Source of the DNA: Tribonema minus
Lineage: Eukaryota > Sar > Xanthophyceae > Tribonematales > Tribonemataceae
Length of the DNA stretch: 64,000 bases
Reading direction: 5' to 3'
Assembly: GCA_017506865.1 (NCBI GenBank)
Contig: JAFCMP010000235.1
Location: forward strand, 62,001-126,000
The translations under genes and the position numbers were made by a program. Each line of letters starts with the position of its first letter. Position 1 is the first letter of the stretch. Under the pieces are notes generated by a model. That model saw only the letters and a list, made by a program, of their open reading frames with translations, ran no database searches and was not told the origin of the DNA. This document shows positions 12,001-23,600 of this stretch, in pieces.

Positions 12001-15000
12001 CAAGTGCTGCACGGCGCATTTGAAATTGCTAACATGGGCACAAAGCGCGGGTGCTGCGACGCAGATTGTCCCCTCCCCCCCCCAACCAATTGTACGTCTG
12101 ACCCGATGAAGTTTCAACATTGCAACTGACCATGAGCCTGTTGCGCACACACGCGCCTGCGCAGGTGCCACGGCTCAGACACGACCTGCGACGAGGCTGA
12201 GGAGGCGTCGTCGAGGGCCACGCCGGGCGACGGCAGCGCTCAGGTGCGGATCTTCAAGTTGAAGTGGCAGAAACTGAGCTGCGTGCGTGGCACTGTATGC
12301 GAGGTTGGACCTGCCTGCAGGCGTGCTGCGCTCAAAGGCGCAACAGTTTGTGTACACGAGTTCTGGTTTTTCTGTTTAGACTTGCTCGCATACCGGCCCT
12401 ACAGTATGCATGCGCTGTCGGAGGCGTGGCCGTAAAACGGTGTAGCAAAACCCCCGTCGGCATGCTCGCACTGAGAGTGAACTTCACCTGTCGGCAATTC
12501 GCGCTCTGTAGCCCTCTCTCTTGCGCTACGGTGCGCCGAGTCACCCCATCCCAGCCCCCATCCCCAGCGCTCGGGTTACAGACTGCTGCACCGCCAGCGG
12601 AAGTCCAGGGGGGATGTGCTTGCGCACCGCCATCAGCTGAACTCGTGATGGAATGTCATACTTCAAGTAGGCTGGACTGGGCCCGGCAGGTCGACGTGTA
12701 ACATTCATGCAACGATACAGCGCCCAGCAGCGAATCCTCCCGCCTTCAACCTGAAGGGCTGAAGAGAAGAGAAGCAGAATTCCATCCGCTCTCGGCTGAC
12801 CCCCCCCCACCCCCCTCCCCCACGCCCTTGTCCTCATAGCTCATCAAGGAGTCAACCAGGCCGTGCCCGCGCTGCAACGTGCCGATCTTCAAGGTGCGTC
12901 GCTCAGTGACTGCTCTACGCTGCTTGCAAGATACCGCTCTCTGAAGGGGATGATTGTGTGTGTGTGGCTCGCAATATGTGCCCCTGCCGTTGGCCTTCGG
13001 TATCGCACGCGCTGCTGCATCTGGTGAACGTGTGAGGAGACTGCGCTGTGATGGAGCCGGCAGGGCCTAGACACTAAAGCATCGTCACGCGCACGATCAT
13101 GGGGCGCGCACGCACCCTTGTGATTCAACCAGATTTCAACGCAGCTGCGGGCACTGTACCCATCCCCGTGCCTGCCGAACAAACATGCTGCGTTGCGCGC
13201 AAGAGCTGGTGTCCATGCACGCACAACGCGCTACAGACGCTGCGCCGCTTCACCTGTTGCCACGGACTCCTGCAAGACAGCGGGCGGCAAAACTTCAGCA
13301 CGTGCGCTGCTGAGGCTGTGCTCGATAACCTCAAGTTGCTCACCGCCCATCATCGCCATCGTCGCTGATGTTGCTGATAGTGCTCCTGTGTTGCCTACCA
13401 GATACGGGGCTCTGCTCGCGCTACGTGCCCTCGTATTGTTGGCCTGTGCCAGACAGCAAGTGATGGCACCACGCTGCTGCTTCCCTCAGTCTCTCCGCAA
13501 GAACTTCACAATCTATTTCATACGTGCGTTCCCCCTCTGAAGGACGGCGGCTGCAATCACGTGACGTGGCCGCGCTGCAGATGCTGCGCCGCTTCGCCTG
13601 CCGCCACGGATTTCGGAGGGCACCAAATTCAACACGTGCGCTGCTGCCGCTGCTCAATAACCTCGAGCTGCTCATCGCCCCATCGTCGCCGTCGTCGCTG
13701 ATGCTCATCGCCCCATCGTCGCCATCGTCGCTGGTGTTGCGCCCTCTGCAGGACGGCGGCTGCCATCACGTGACGTGCCCGCGCTGCACGCAAGACACCA
13801 ACATCAATACAATTGCTGCTGAGCTGCCGCTGCTTGACAACCTCAAGTTGCTCATCGCTCACCATCATTGCTGATGTTGCGCCCTCTGCAGGACGGCGGC
13901 TGCAATCACGTGACGTGCCCGCGCTGCACGTTCCAGTTCTGCTGGCTGCACCGCACGGAGTGGGTGGTCGGCGGGGCGTGTCAAAAGGCAAGTTGACGTG
14001 ACTCTCCTGTCCTGCTCTCCTTGCAACTCTGCGCCGTGGCGGCTCAGCCACTGACATCTGATCGAGCTGCCTGTAAACTACTGTAGTGCCTGCTGCAACA
14101 TGCTACAGTATCTCTGTGCAAGCTCCGTCAGATCAGATCGTCTAGCAGCATTCCAAGGGGAATGGTTGTGAGGGATGTGCTGCGTCACTTGTGCTGGTGG
14201 CGCAAATGGCCACTCGATGATTTCACACGCAGATGCTCAGGTCACGCGCCGCACTGCAGCGCACAAATGCCTCGTCTCGGTGGCCATCCCGCGCGTGGCA
14301 CCACACATGCAGTTGAACGCAACGGCGGCGGTTATTCACGCACCGCTGTAGCACATGTGCATGCAGACCGTCGAGGGTTTCTCCTGATGCGTACATGCGC
14401 CTGGCAGGACGACGCGCCCACTCGCTTCATGCCTAACGCCACCATATGGCGCCGCCGCCTTTGTCACACGCAACCAATCCTCGCACACTGTGGCACATAT
14501 GTTCATACGCTGCGCAGGCCGCTGCGGAATTTCCGCACTGCGGCAGGCGCATACCTCGCAATGGCAGAGCACCGCCTCCGCCTCACCACCTGCGACCAAT
14601 CCTCGCACACACATACTTGTACATGTATATGCGCATGCCGCACGGGTCGCAGCGGCACCGCCGAATCACCGCAGGCTGTATTCCACGCAGCGGCAGAGCA
14701 GCGTCGGCAGCAGCACGGCGACGCACGCGCGCCTGGGCGCACGCGCTGCCGCTGCCGCGCGATTCGCGGCAGCCGCCGTCTGCTCCCTCATCAACATATG
14801 ACAGACATATCAGTTTAGAAAGAAAAAAATGACACTGCGCCTGAGCCGTGCGGCAGCGCAGCGACTCCGTGCGGCGCTGCGCAGAGCGCCTGGCCCAGGC
14901 GCAGGTTTTGACATGACGCATGCGGCGCAGCGAGGGCAGAGAGCCTCTGAGCGCTGCTGCCGTGCACGGTGTCAGTGCTCAGCGCTGCCTCCCCCCCCTC

Positions 15001-15104
15001 CCCTCCCCCTCTTTGCTGCGCAGGACCACTGGAGCAGCGACCCGGTGCGCAACGCGGCGTTCAACGCGAAGCGCGTCATCGGCGGCTACTGCGCGGTCAT
15101 GTGA
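6020..15104 (+). CDS. Parkin-like RBR (RING1-IBR-RING2) E3 ubiquitin-protein ligase
   Basis: Exons: ~6020-6198, 6866-6925, 7447-7734, 8223-8683, 9189-9236, 9795-9903, 10744-10809, 11400-11554, 12165-12243, 12840-12893, 13892-13987, 15024-15104 (stop). From 6866 they total 1,497 nt in one frame (498 aa). RBR ligases take ubiquitin from an E2 onto a RING2 cysteine and pass it to substrate. RING1: CLSC, FTC, HAMCLTCF and CPMGC. IBR: WCPSC, VECLAC, PICTGC and CHGSDTTC. RING2: PCPRC, DGGCNHVTCPRC, FCWLH and ACQKDHW. The Cys-x3-His-Trp ending and the wording around RING1 are closest to parkin. The catalytic Cys is in DGGC, with His at +2. RING1 is interrupted by about 100 low-complexity residues and the IBR by a poly-Ala run. 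The last intron uses a GC donor (13988). The N-terminus is basic and repeat-rich; no ubiquitin-like domain was found, so the 5' end is uncertain. Confidence 0.82.
9904..10380 (+). repeat. Downstream array of exon-end plus donor copies (RBR exon 9795-9903)
   Basis: The last ~35 nt of the exon (tail encoding YRRFTALDLAQ) with its GTGAGC donor recur near 9960-9995, 10132-10165 and 10300-10335, with shorter versions near 10060 and 10208. Each is preceded by a CTTCAAGTTGAAGTTGTGTG-like motif. Units are about 85-90 bp or double that. Only the first copy is attached to the full exon. Confidence 0.8.
10810..11140 (+). repeat. Tandem ~96-bp intron repeat
   Basis: About 3.5 copies beginning right at the donor of exon 10744-10809. 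Units share TGACTCACTCTATGACTCGA, a GTACTCATGCAGCATGAG segment and a GAGCGCGCGGCGCAC segment. Copy starts are near 10810, 10908, 11004 and 11098. It looks like a duplicated donor-proximal segment. Confidence 0.75.
11555..11880 (+). repeat. Two-copy ~175-bp intron repeat
   Basis: Starting at 11585 and 11760, two similar blocks share a GGGTAGGGGTAATGTCGC-like motif, GGAGTCGGAGT, GCCGCTGAGCGATGA and a gggtggttgcatg motif. They lie in the intron after the IBR exon; a long G run (11688-11707) separates them. Confidence 0.6.
13240..13800 (+). repeat. Upstream array of RING2-exon 5' ends
   Basis: The acceptor and first ~40 nt of the catalytic RING2 exon (CTCTGCAG, then GACGGCGGCTGCAATCACGT) appear as truncated copies at about 13540-13580 and 13750-13790 before the complete exon at 13892. 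Copies also share a CGATAACCTCAAGTTGCTCA-like intron motif and a CATCGTCGCTGATGTTGC segment. A more degenerate unit begins near 13240. Confidence 0.8.
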
Positions 15105-17689
15105 TGCGCCGCCATCGCACCGCAATTGCGCCGACTGCGTGAAGTGGCAGCAGTGCTGTGTGCGTGGGAGGGGGAGGTGTGTGTGCGGGGGGAGTTGGCG
15201 CTGCCGGCGGCATGGCGTGCGACCGACATCATATGCTTTGCAGTGTATAGCAAGCCCAGAGAGGGGTAGGGGGTTGGAGTGATCATTGAAGCGCTCATGC
15301 GCCAGCCCTGCGGCGCGAAGGGGCCGTTGAACAGCGCTCGCAGCGCCTGTCGAACAGCGCTCGTCGTGCCTGTCTCTGCGCTGCTGATGCTCTAGAAATG
15401 CATGAAGGGCAGTGGCAGTGTGCGGCAGAATTACATAGCAGAGTGCACAGCCTGTGTGTGGAGCTACGGTCCAAGGCCACAGCCGTCTGACGCATCTCTA
15501 AATGCATATTTACTCAAAGAGAAATGTGGTCAAGCACCGTGGGCATTTGCCATCACAGGTGCGGGGCCTGTGGGGTGATCCAAACGAGCACAGCTCACAA
15601 TCAGGAGAAGAACACATAACGTTGCTGCATTGGGCAATTGCAAATATCACTGTATGACTTTCAATACATGATGGGTGGTGCAAATCCACACGCGTTGCAC
15701 AAGCCCAGCCTTGCGTGCCACTTGAAGTTGAAGTTGCAGTTCCATGGAGACCTCTGCCACTGCGTCCGCACATCTTGCAGGCGGAGTCCCAAGATACCCA
15801 GTAGTCTGACTGTGTCGCTGTGCATCTTAAAAGCTGCAGCGGTTGCACAGGTTAACTTCTTGATCTGGCAGAGAACATGCGAACGGGCTGGGCATCGAGT
15901 TGCTTACAATTTGAGTATTGTCTTGCAATGTCATTCAGGGTTATTCATCGTCAACGAGCATCTGTAGACTCTGGCAGCAAGCTCGACGTCAACCTGCGCT
16001 TTGTTGTGCCATGCGTACGGTAATCAACGAGAATGACACGCTTGCGTCCTCGCGGCAGTCTCACTACAGTGTACCGAGTACACGGCAGACGCCTGTCGCC
16101 TGAGTGCTCTGAAAGTTGCCCGCAGCTCTGAGCGAGACCAGCAGTTGACAGACGGCATGCAGCACCACGACGCCCGTTTTCACTGAAGCTGTCGGACGCT
16201 TCAGCTTTGTATGGCCCCCGCATCATCATAAAACAAAACACACGCATCGCGTGGGGCCGCCGTGGTGTTGTTGCAACATCAACACAGTGTTGCGGTGTCA
16301 GCGGTGCCTATGCTCGAGCAAGCAGTATAAGCGCGGCGTCGCAGGCAAGCATCATACGAAACACGCGGCTCAAGCCCTTGGTAACACCGTTCAGGTGTGC
16401 CGCCTCAGCGTTGCTGCAAGCTGCACCATGTGGGTCTCGATGTTTGCGTATGTTCGGCCGTCAGCTCTCGCACGAGCCTGACGCGCTTTGCATCATCGTG
16501 CGGCGAACACGGGAATCAGTCAGAGCAGCACTCGGCGACAATGCATTGGAGCAGTACTTGACTTACGTGCAAGAAACTGTCGGTGCTCATCATGGACAAA
16601 GGCAAGCGCTGCCACCGAACGGTGCGCGATGCGCTGTCGTACGGCAAAACAGGGCACCAAAAAACCAGCAATTGACCTTGGGCCCGCACACAACATGCGC
16701 GCAGTGGCACACGTATCATATCGGTCGCCACGCTTCATCTGGGAGTGAAGTGTATTGCCTTGGCACCTTAAAACTTCAACTTGAACGTGCTGCCTGGCGA
16801 TGAGCTGGCAGGCCCCTCGAGGCAGCGCTCAGTTGGCAGCCGCACACGAGCGCCCCGAGCCTACTTACTGCACGCCTTCACAAAGCGAGTGGGGATGGAC
16901 ATCTGAGGGTGAAGCAACTGCCACGTGCAAAGCATTTTGAAAAACCTGGGGGTAGTTTTTTACCCTCAACATAAATACTGCTGAGCAAGTTGCTGTCTGG
17001 CATGAGTGTGGCTTCATGACCTACGACTCCGCTGCGGGCCCAGAAAAATGGTGGTTGCCGCGAGCAGAGGCCCGCTTACAAGGATAAAGTCTGAGCGGAG
17101 CGCGTCAGGATCAAACACGCCATGTCTCCGGTTCTTCAATATAAGTAATGAGCTGACTGGCAGGAGTCGGATATGCTATGAGTGACCTGCGCTCATATGT
17201 TTCGCCCTTATGAGAGTGGCGCGCACTTTGTGGGCGGGGGAATTTTCAGGGGGGGGGGGGGGGGGGGGGCTGCCGCAGATTGCGCCCTAGGCACCCCCCC
17301 CATGTCGAACCTCTCTCGAAAACAATAGAAAATGCATGATGAATCCTGTGGCAGCACTCAGCGACATCATCAGCGCTGCGCGGGGCCTGGCATGGCGTGG
17401 CATGGCGTGGCGGCCAGATGCGCATGCGCGGCGTCCCCCGCAGCGCCGCGCCGCCGCCGCCGCCGCCGCCGCTGCGCACGATGGCAGCAGCTGCGCACGA
17501 CGGCAGCAGCGCGTGCGCGGCGCTGATGTAATCGTCGCTCCGAGCGGCGACACGCCTCAGCACTTACGCCATCGCTCAGCAACACGATGGAGCGCTGCTG
17601 CCGAAGGGTGGCGGGGGCAGCAGCAGCTGGCAGCATGCCTCAGCGCCGCGGCGGCGGCCGCGGCAGCGCTCAGAAGCGCGGCTCCGCGT
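15105..17689. other. Intergenic stretch, no supported gene
   Basis: Lies between the 3' ends of the RBR gene (+) and the aquaporin gene (-). Frames are short without splice or family support. A run of about 20 G is at 17250-17269 and a CGCCGC tract at 17450-17480. Confidence 0.4.
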
Positions 17690-20600
17690 TCAGAAGCGCG
17701 GCTCCACGAGCGCCTTGATGTTGAAGCGGTGCTTGTCGGACTCCGCCTTGGGCAGCGTCTGCGGCGGGCGCATGACCAGCTCCCACAGGAGTATCGCGCC
17801 AGCGCCGCCAATCAGCGGCCCGAACCAGAAGATGGCCATGGTGTCCCAGTTGCCGGTGACGAGCGCCGGTCCCCAGGAGCGCGCGGGGTTGATGCTGCAG
17901 CCGTCTGCGCAAGACATTGCACGAGTCATTGTGTGAGTCATTGTGTGAGTCATTGTGTGATGATTCATTAAGCGAGTCATCGTGCAAGTGCGTAAGTCAT
18001 CAAGCAAGAAAGTTGTGCAAGTCACTCAGTGAGTTGTTGTGTGCCTCATTGAGCGATTTACTGTGCAAGTCAGTAGCCGGTGACAAGGGCCGGTCCCCAG
18101 GAGCGCGCGGGGTTGATGCTGCAGCCGTCTGCGCGCGTCGGCGTGTGAGGCGTTGTGCGAGTCGTTGGGTGAGTCATAGTGTGAGTCATTGAGCGAGTCA
18201 CTGCAAGAGAGTGCGTGCGTCATCACGCGAGACGTTGTGCGAGTCATTGGTCGAGTCGTTTTGTGATGATTCATTGAGCGAGTCATTGTCAAGTGCTTGA
18301 GCAGCGAGAACATTGTGCAAGTCAGTCGGCGAACTGTTATGAGAGTGGTTGAACGAGTCACTGTGTGTGCATACCCACAGGAGGGTTCAAGTCATCCTGT
18401 ACGTCCTATTTTGTTGCTGATGAAGAAAAATGTATCGGGCTCAGGAGGTTGTCGCAAATCAGACGATTTTTGAATGCAAATGAGAGTAGCAGACAGCTGT
18501 CAGTCGTTGGTATGTTATCTAGCTCAGCCATAGGGCACCCACCCTTCTGTCCTTTTTGCAGAGAGGGCATGCCATACACACACACACCGTGTGCCCCATG
18601 GGCCTCATGATTGATGTACGGTAGTTGGTATGTTTTCCCGGATTTCGTTGCTAGTTTTGCTGCATTCAGCGTTTTGATCTGAGGCCAACTTTTTGTTGCC
18701 CATGTGTGCACACAATCATACATTCAAATCGATGTAGTCAACGCAGTTCGAAGGGCACGAAACATGAAGTGATAGGACAGAGTCACGCAATGATCCTGCG
18801 TTGCGTACACGCCACTGTCAAAACCGGGGCGCTTCCAACTGTACCAGTGGGTATGCGCACGCCATCTGGTCAGACAATCCGAACCGAACACTGCCGCACA
18901 CCGCGCAGCAACGTCGCACGCACCTATGGGAATCATGACGATGTGGCTGATGAAAACCGTCATTCCAACGACAAACGGCAAGTTGAAGTCCATCTGACGC
19001 GCGGCGAGACACGGGGCGGGGGAGAGGGCAAGAGGGTGTGTGTAGGGGGTATGTACAGGTATGTGGGCATGTAGGGACGGAACAGATGTCCTAGCGATGC
19101 TGCAGCTGTTCGCTGTTTGGCGTGCTTCCGCACGATGGTCACTGCTTGCGTGTCAGCCGCAGGAGTTTATACTGGTGCTGAAGAGGCTCACAGGCGCGAT
19201 CGCGGGGCGACACGTGCCCGTGCCGTGCCGGCAGCGTGAATCGTCAATATCGCAGAGCTCATGGCTGGAGCACCTTGCAGCAAAGTTGATGTTGGTGCTG
19301 AAGAGCTTTATGGGCGCGATCGCAGGGCGACACAACTGCGTGCCGTACCCGCCGTTCAAGTCATCGACACCGCGGAGCTCTTGAACATGGAGCTGTACAG
19401 CCAGCACGCTGTCGAAATCGACCACCAAGTAGCGTACGACCAGCCACATGTCCAGAGACGAGACATATTGGAGACCACAAGTGACAGGGCCTCTGCACGC
19501 GGAACATGCAGACCATGTACTACCGGAGTTTCGAATCGAATGGCACGTTGCGGTGGCCCGCTCGTACAAGACTGACGACAGTCCTCAACAGCAAATTTGA
19601 AGTACGCGCGCGGCGTCATCACTTGAAGTGACGCTCATCTCAGCTAGCGCGGCGCATGAGTCATCCGCACACTGGCAGGGCGCCGCTGAGGCCAAGAACA
19701 CAGGCAGAGCAAGAGCAAGTTGAAGTACACGCACCAGTGTCACCACTTGAAGTGACGCTCACCTTGGTGGGGTACATGAGCGTCCACAGGTCGCTGAGGC
19801 CACAGCAAGCCTGAGCAAGTTCAAGTTGAAGTGCAAAAACACAACATGAAGTGACGCTCACCTTGGTGGGGTACATGAGCGTCCACAGGTCGCCGCTGAG
19901 GCCCACCAGCACCGCAAGGCACAGCAGCATGGTGCACAGGAACTGCACGGCGGCAGCGCGCGGGGGGGGGGGGGCAAATGGGGTGTTGAAGTTATCGGCA
20001 GTTTAGGCGTACAGAGGCCAGGAGCCAGCGAGCGAGGGGCAGGAAGAAAGCCAAGAGCCAGGAACCAGCAATGAGGTAAGCGAGGGGGCAGGCAACAGTT
20101 CCCGTGCTCGCCGCTCACCTCCCTGAATGGCTCACACCCGGCAAAATGAGCATCATCGCTCGCGGTCCACGGGCAGCAGCGCGGATCGTCACCGCAATTG
20201 CACAAACCTCAACACAGCGGCGCGCGACTTCTGTCACTGGGGAGAGCGCCAGGCGCTCGGGGCGGCGCATCACGTTTCATGCACAGACTTCAATCTTGAA
20301 GTGGCAGAGCTCAGCATCCGTCCCATCCGCACCCGCCTCGTCACCTCACCAAAGAAGGTCTGCACTCGCGTCATGTTTAGTGCAGACGTCACAATGTTGA
20401 AGTGGCAGTGCTTAGCCCATGCGCAGCGGCAGCGCTCACCTCGCCGAAGGACGGCTGCGCGTGCGTCACGTTTTACACAAACTGCTGCGGTCACGTTTTA
20501 CACAAACCTCAATGTTGAAGTGGCAGTGCTCAGCCATCTGCGTCAGTGCTCACCTCGCCACAGAACGTCTGCGCGTCCGTCACGTCTCACGCATACTTCA

Positions 20601-23600
20601 ATGTTGAAGTGGCAGCGCTCACCTCGCCAAAGAACGTCTGCGCGTCCGTCACGCCCGTGGAGATGATGTTGACGCCGCCGCTGACCAGGTTGAAGCCGCT
20701 CTCGCCGGCGACGTTCCGCGCAAAGATCGTTCCCAGGGTCGCGCCGAAGCACTGCGGCGACGCGGGGGGGGGGGGGTGACGGCAAGCGCATGGCGGTGTT
20801 ACTTCAACTTGACTTTGAAGTTGAAGCCGCGTCGCCGGCGACGTTCCGCGCGAAGAGCGTTCCCAGGGTCGCGCCGAAGCACTGCAGCGCGGGGGGGGCG
20901 TGACGGCACGTGTGCTTGGGTGTTGCCTCAACTTGGTTTTGCAGCTACGAAAGTGATGGCACAGCGGTGACTTCAGGCTTACGTTGGTCGCTGCTGCTTC
21001 TGGATGCAGCGATGCACTTGAAGTTTTGGGGTACTTCCAGGTGGACGGCGCGCGTGGACGTTGCGTCAACTCGGTTTCGAAAATATGAAAGTGGTGGCAC
21101 AGCGGCAATTTCGGGGCATGCATTTGTCGCGCTGCTTCCGGATGCAGCGATGCAATTGAAGTTGGAGGTACTCAACAGGCGGCGCTTCTGGCAAAGACCG
21201 TGTGAAGCATCGTTCTGGAGCTCTACAGCGTAGAGGAAGGGTTGCAGTGCATGCTATTGAGATGAATGATCAGGGAGCCATGTGTATACTTTGACGTACC
21301 TGGACATAATAAAGCACTAGGTAGGTTGCCGTAAGGCTGGCTGGCAAAGGTCCACGAGCACAAGTCGTTCCAGGCCCCAACCCTGACCCTAACCCTAGAG
21401 ATGCCCGCCACCTGAGCTGCCCTCTGCGTTGGCAGTTACCAACGCTGCTGCTGCTGCCGCACAGGGGATTGGTGCTCGACTTCGACGACCAGCCGTCAAT
21501 AACCCTAACCCTAACCCTAACCCTAACCCTAACCCTAACCCTGTCTGCGAGCAATTGCACATCGGGGGGCACGTAGTGGCGTGGGAAGGAGATGCCCCTG
21601 CAGCGGCTGTCCTGCACCTCGCGCATTGTTGGACGCTACCCCCGTAATCCTTAACCTAAACTCCACCCTGACCTGACCATAGGCCGGACTCTACCTTTGA
21701 GCTGGCCCGAGCACTGCAACCGGGCGCTTAACTCTAACCCTAACCCTAACGCTCACCCTTCAAGTGAGCACTGCTTGGAGCGCTGCTGCGGAGCACTGCT
21801 GTGGGCACAAGTCGCCAGCTCCCCCCTCGCAAACGCACTCTAACGGGCGTGAACCGCTTGCGTACTGCGATCGCACTGTACATGTACTGTGTGTGTAATG
21901 CGCATGAACTGCGACAACTGAGCGCTGCCCCCGGCACCGCATCTCAGCCTCCAGAACAGTAAAGTTGGAGGCGAATCTGCAGTTAAAGCCCCCTGGGTAG
22001 GGGTTCGTCCGGTCAGTTCACTGAAGCCCTTCGCGGAAGAACACGAAACGCCGCCTCCCATAAGCACAGTGCTGCAGCGCACAGTCCCAAACTAGACGCT
22101 CATTCTCCCGCAAGTGTGCCATCCAGGCATACCTTACGCTTGCAATCTCAGTTGCAGTACATGTGCAATTCACGGACTTGTACTCGTGAAGGCTCAGAAG
22201 AGGCCACGTGCCCCGTTTGTGTTCTCAGGGTTCACATCCTACGCATGCACCAGCCTACATGACCTGCAATGTGCACTGCCGAGTGGACCCGTGCAAGAGC
22301 GCGCGCGCCGCCGCTGTTCTCTCTCACCTGAGCGATGATGTAGAGCACGCCCTGCAGCGCGGACATGCGCTTGCCGAGGACGAGCGCGAAGGTGACCGCG
22401 GGGTTGAGGTTGCCGCCGCTGCGCAGCGCTCAGCACACGAAGACACATACTTCAAGTGTGAACATACACTTCAGGTGTGATGTTGGGATGGACAGGGGTG
22501 AGCGGCGGCGCGTTTCATATGTGCAGCCTCCCAGCAGCGGGTAATACTAATATAATTAGATATATATGACGCGTGGGGTTAAGGGTTGCCGCCGCTGTGC
22601 AGCGCTCGGCACAGACAAGGGCATGACCTTCAACTTTAAAGATGGGACAGACAGGCGCGAGCAGTTGCGCGTTTCCCATGTGGCGTCTCGTGCGGAATCC
22701 AGCAGCGGGTACTGCTGATATATAAAGCGCGCTTGGCATGGACTTGTGCTCGCACGCCAGCATCGCTGAAGGTTTCACCGCAGGGTTTGAGCGCACTGCG
22801 GAGAGCCGCTAATCCTGTTCCTAACTTTCACTCTAACCCTAACCCTAACCCTAATCCTACGGCGAGCGCGTACAGTGTAGCAAGAGGGAGTGACCGCTGC
22901 GGAGGCGCGCGCGCGCAATGTGCAAGGGGAGCCAATGCGCGGCATGCAGCGGTATGGTTTAGAGCATCCGCCCCTCGTGAAAACCTCAGAGCACGAAGCT
23001 CCTGCTTCATCTGTGCGCACTGCTCGCGGGTGGGCAGCGAACTTAATGTGCTTATGAACACATGCACACGCCGCGCAGGCATTGAGGAGAGGCAATGCTC
23101 GGCGCAGAGGTACCCGAGCAGTGCACCGGGGGGGGGGTGGGGCGGGGGGGGAGGGGTCCAGCGGGGGCCACGGTCTGTGATGCAAGCTGCACGAGTACAT
23201 GGCAGTGACGCTAGTGTCTGTCGTGAGCCCTCGATGCCACCCTGGTTGTAGTCATACGTACATGCTATGACAACATGACTACTTTGTGAAGTATGTGGTC
23301 CAGGAGACAGCCGAGTGTGACGCGCGCCTGATGCCCGACGTGATGTATACGAGCACAAAGATGGAGAAGCCAAAGACAACGGCGATCATGCGCTCCTTGA
23401 TGCTGCTCTGGTCGTAGTCACACATACATATTGTGACAGCACCATGCTTTGGCCAGTTGACGATACTGCTTTTGAAGTACTTCGGGTATGTCGTCTAGAA
23501 GACAACCGACTGTAACGCGCACCTGATGCCCGACGTGATGTACACCAGCACGGAGATGGAGAAGCCAAAGACACAGGCAATGGTGAGCTCCTTGATGCCG

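Noticed and set aside
21500..21545. Chromosome end
   Set aside because: Telomere-type units are short, internal, within a gene and followed by more genes on both sides.
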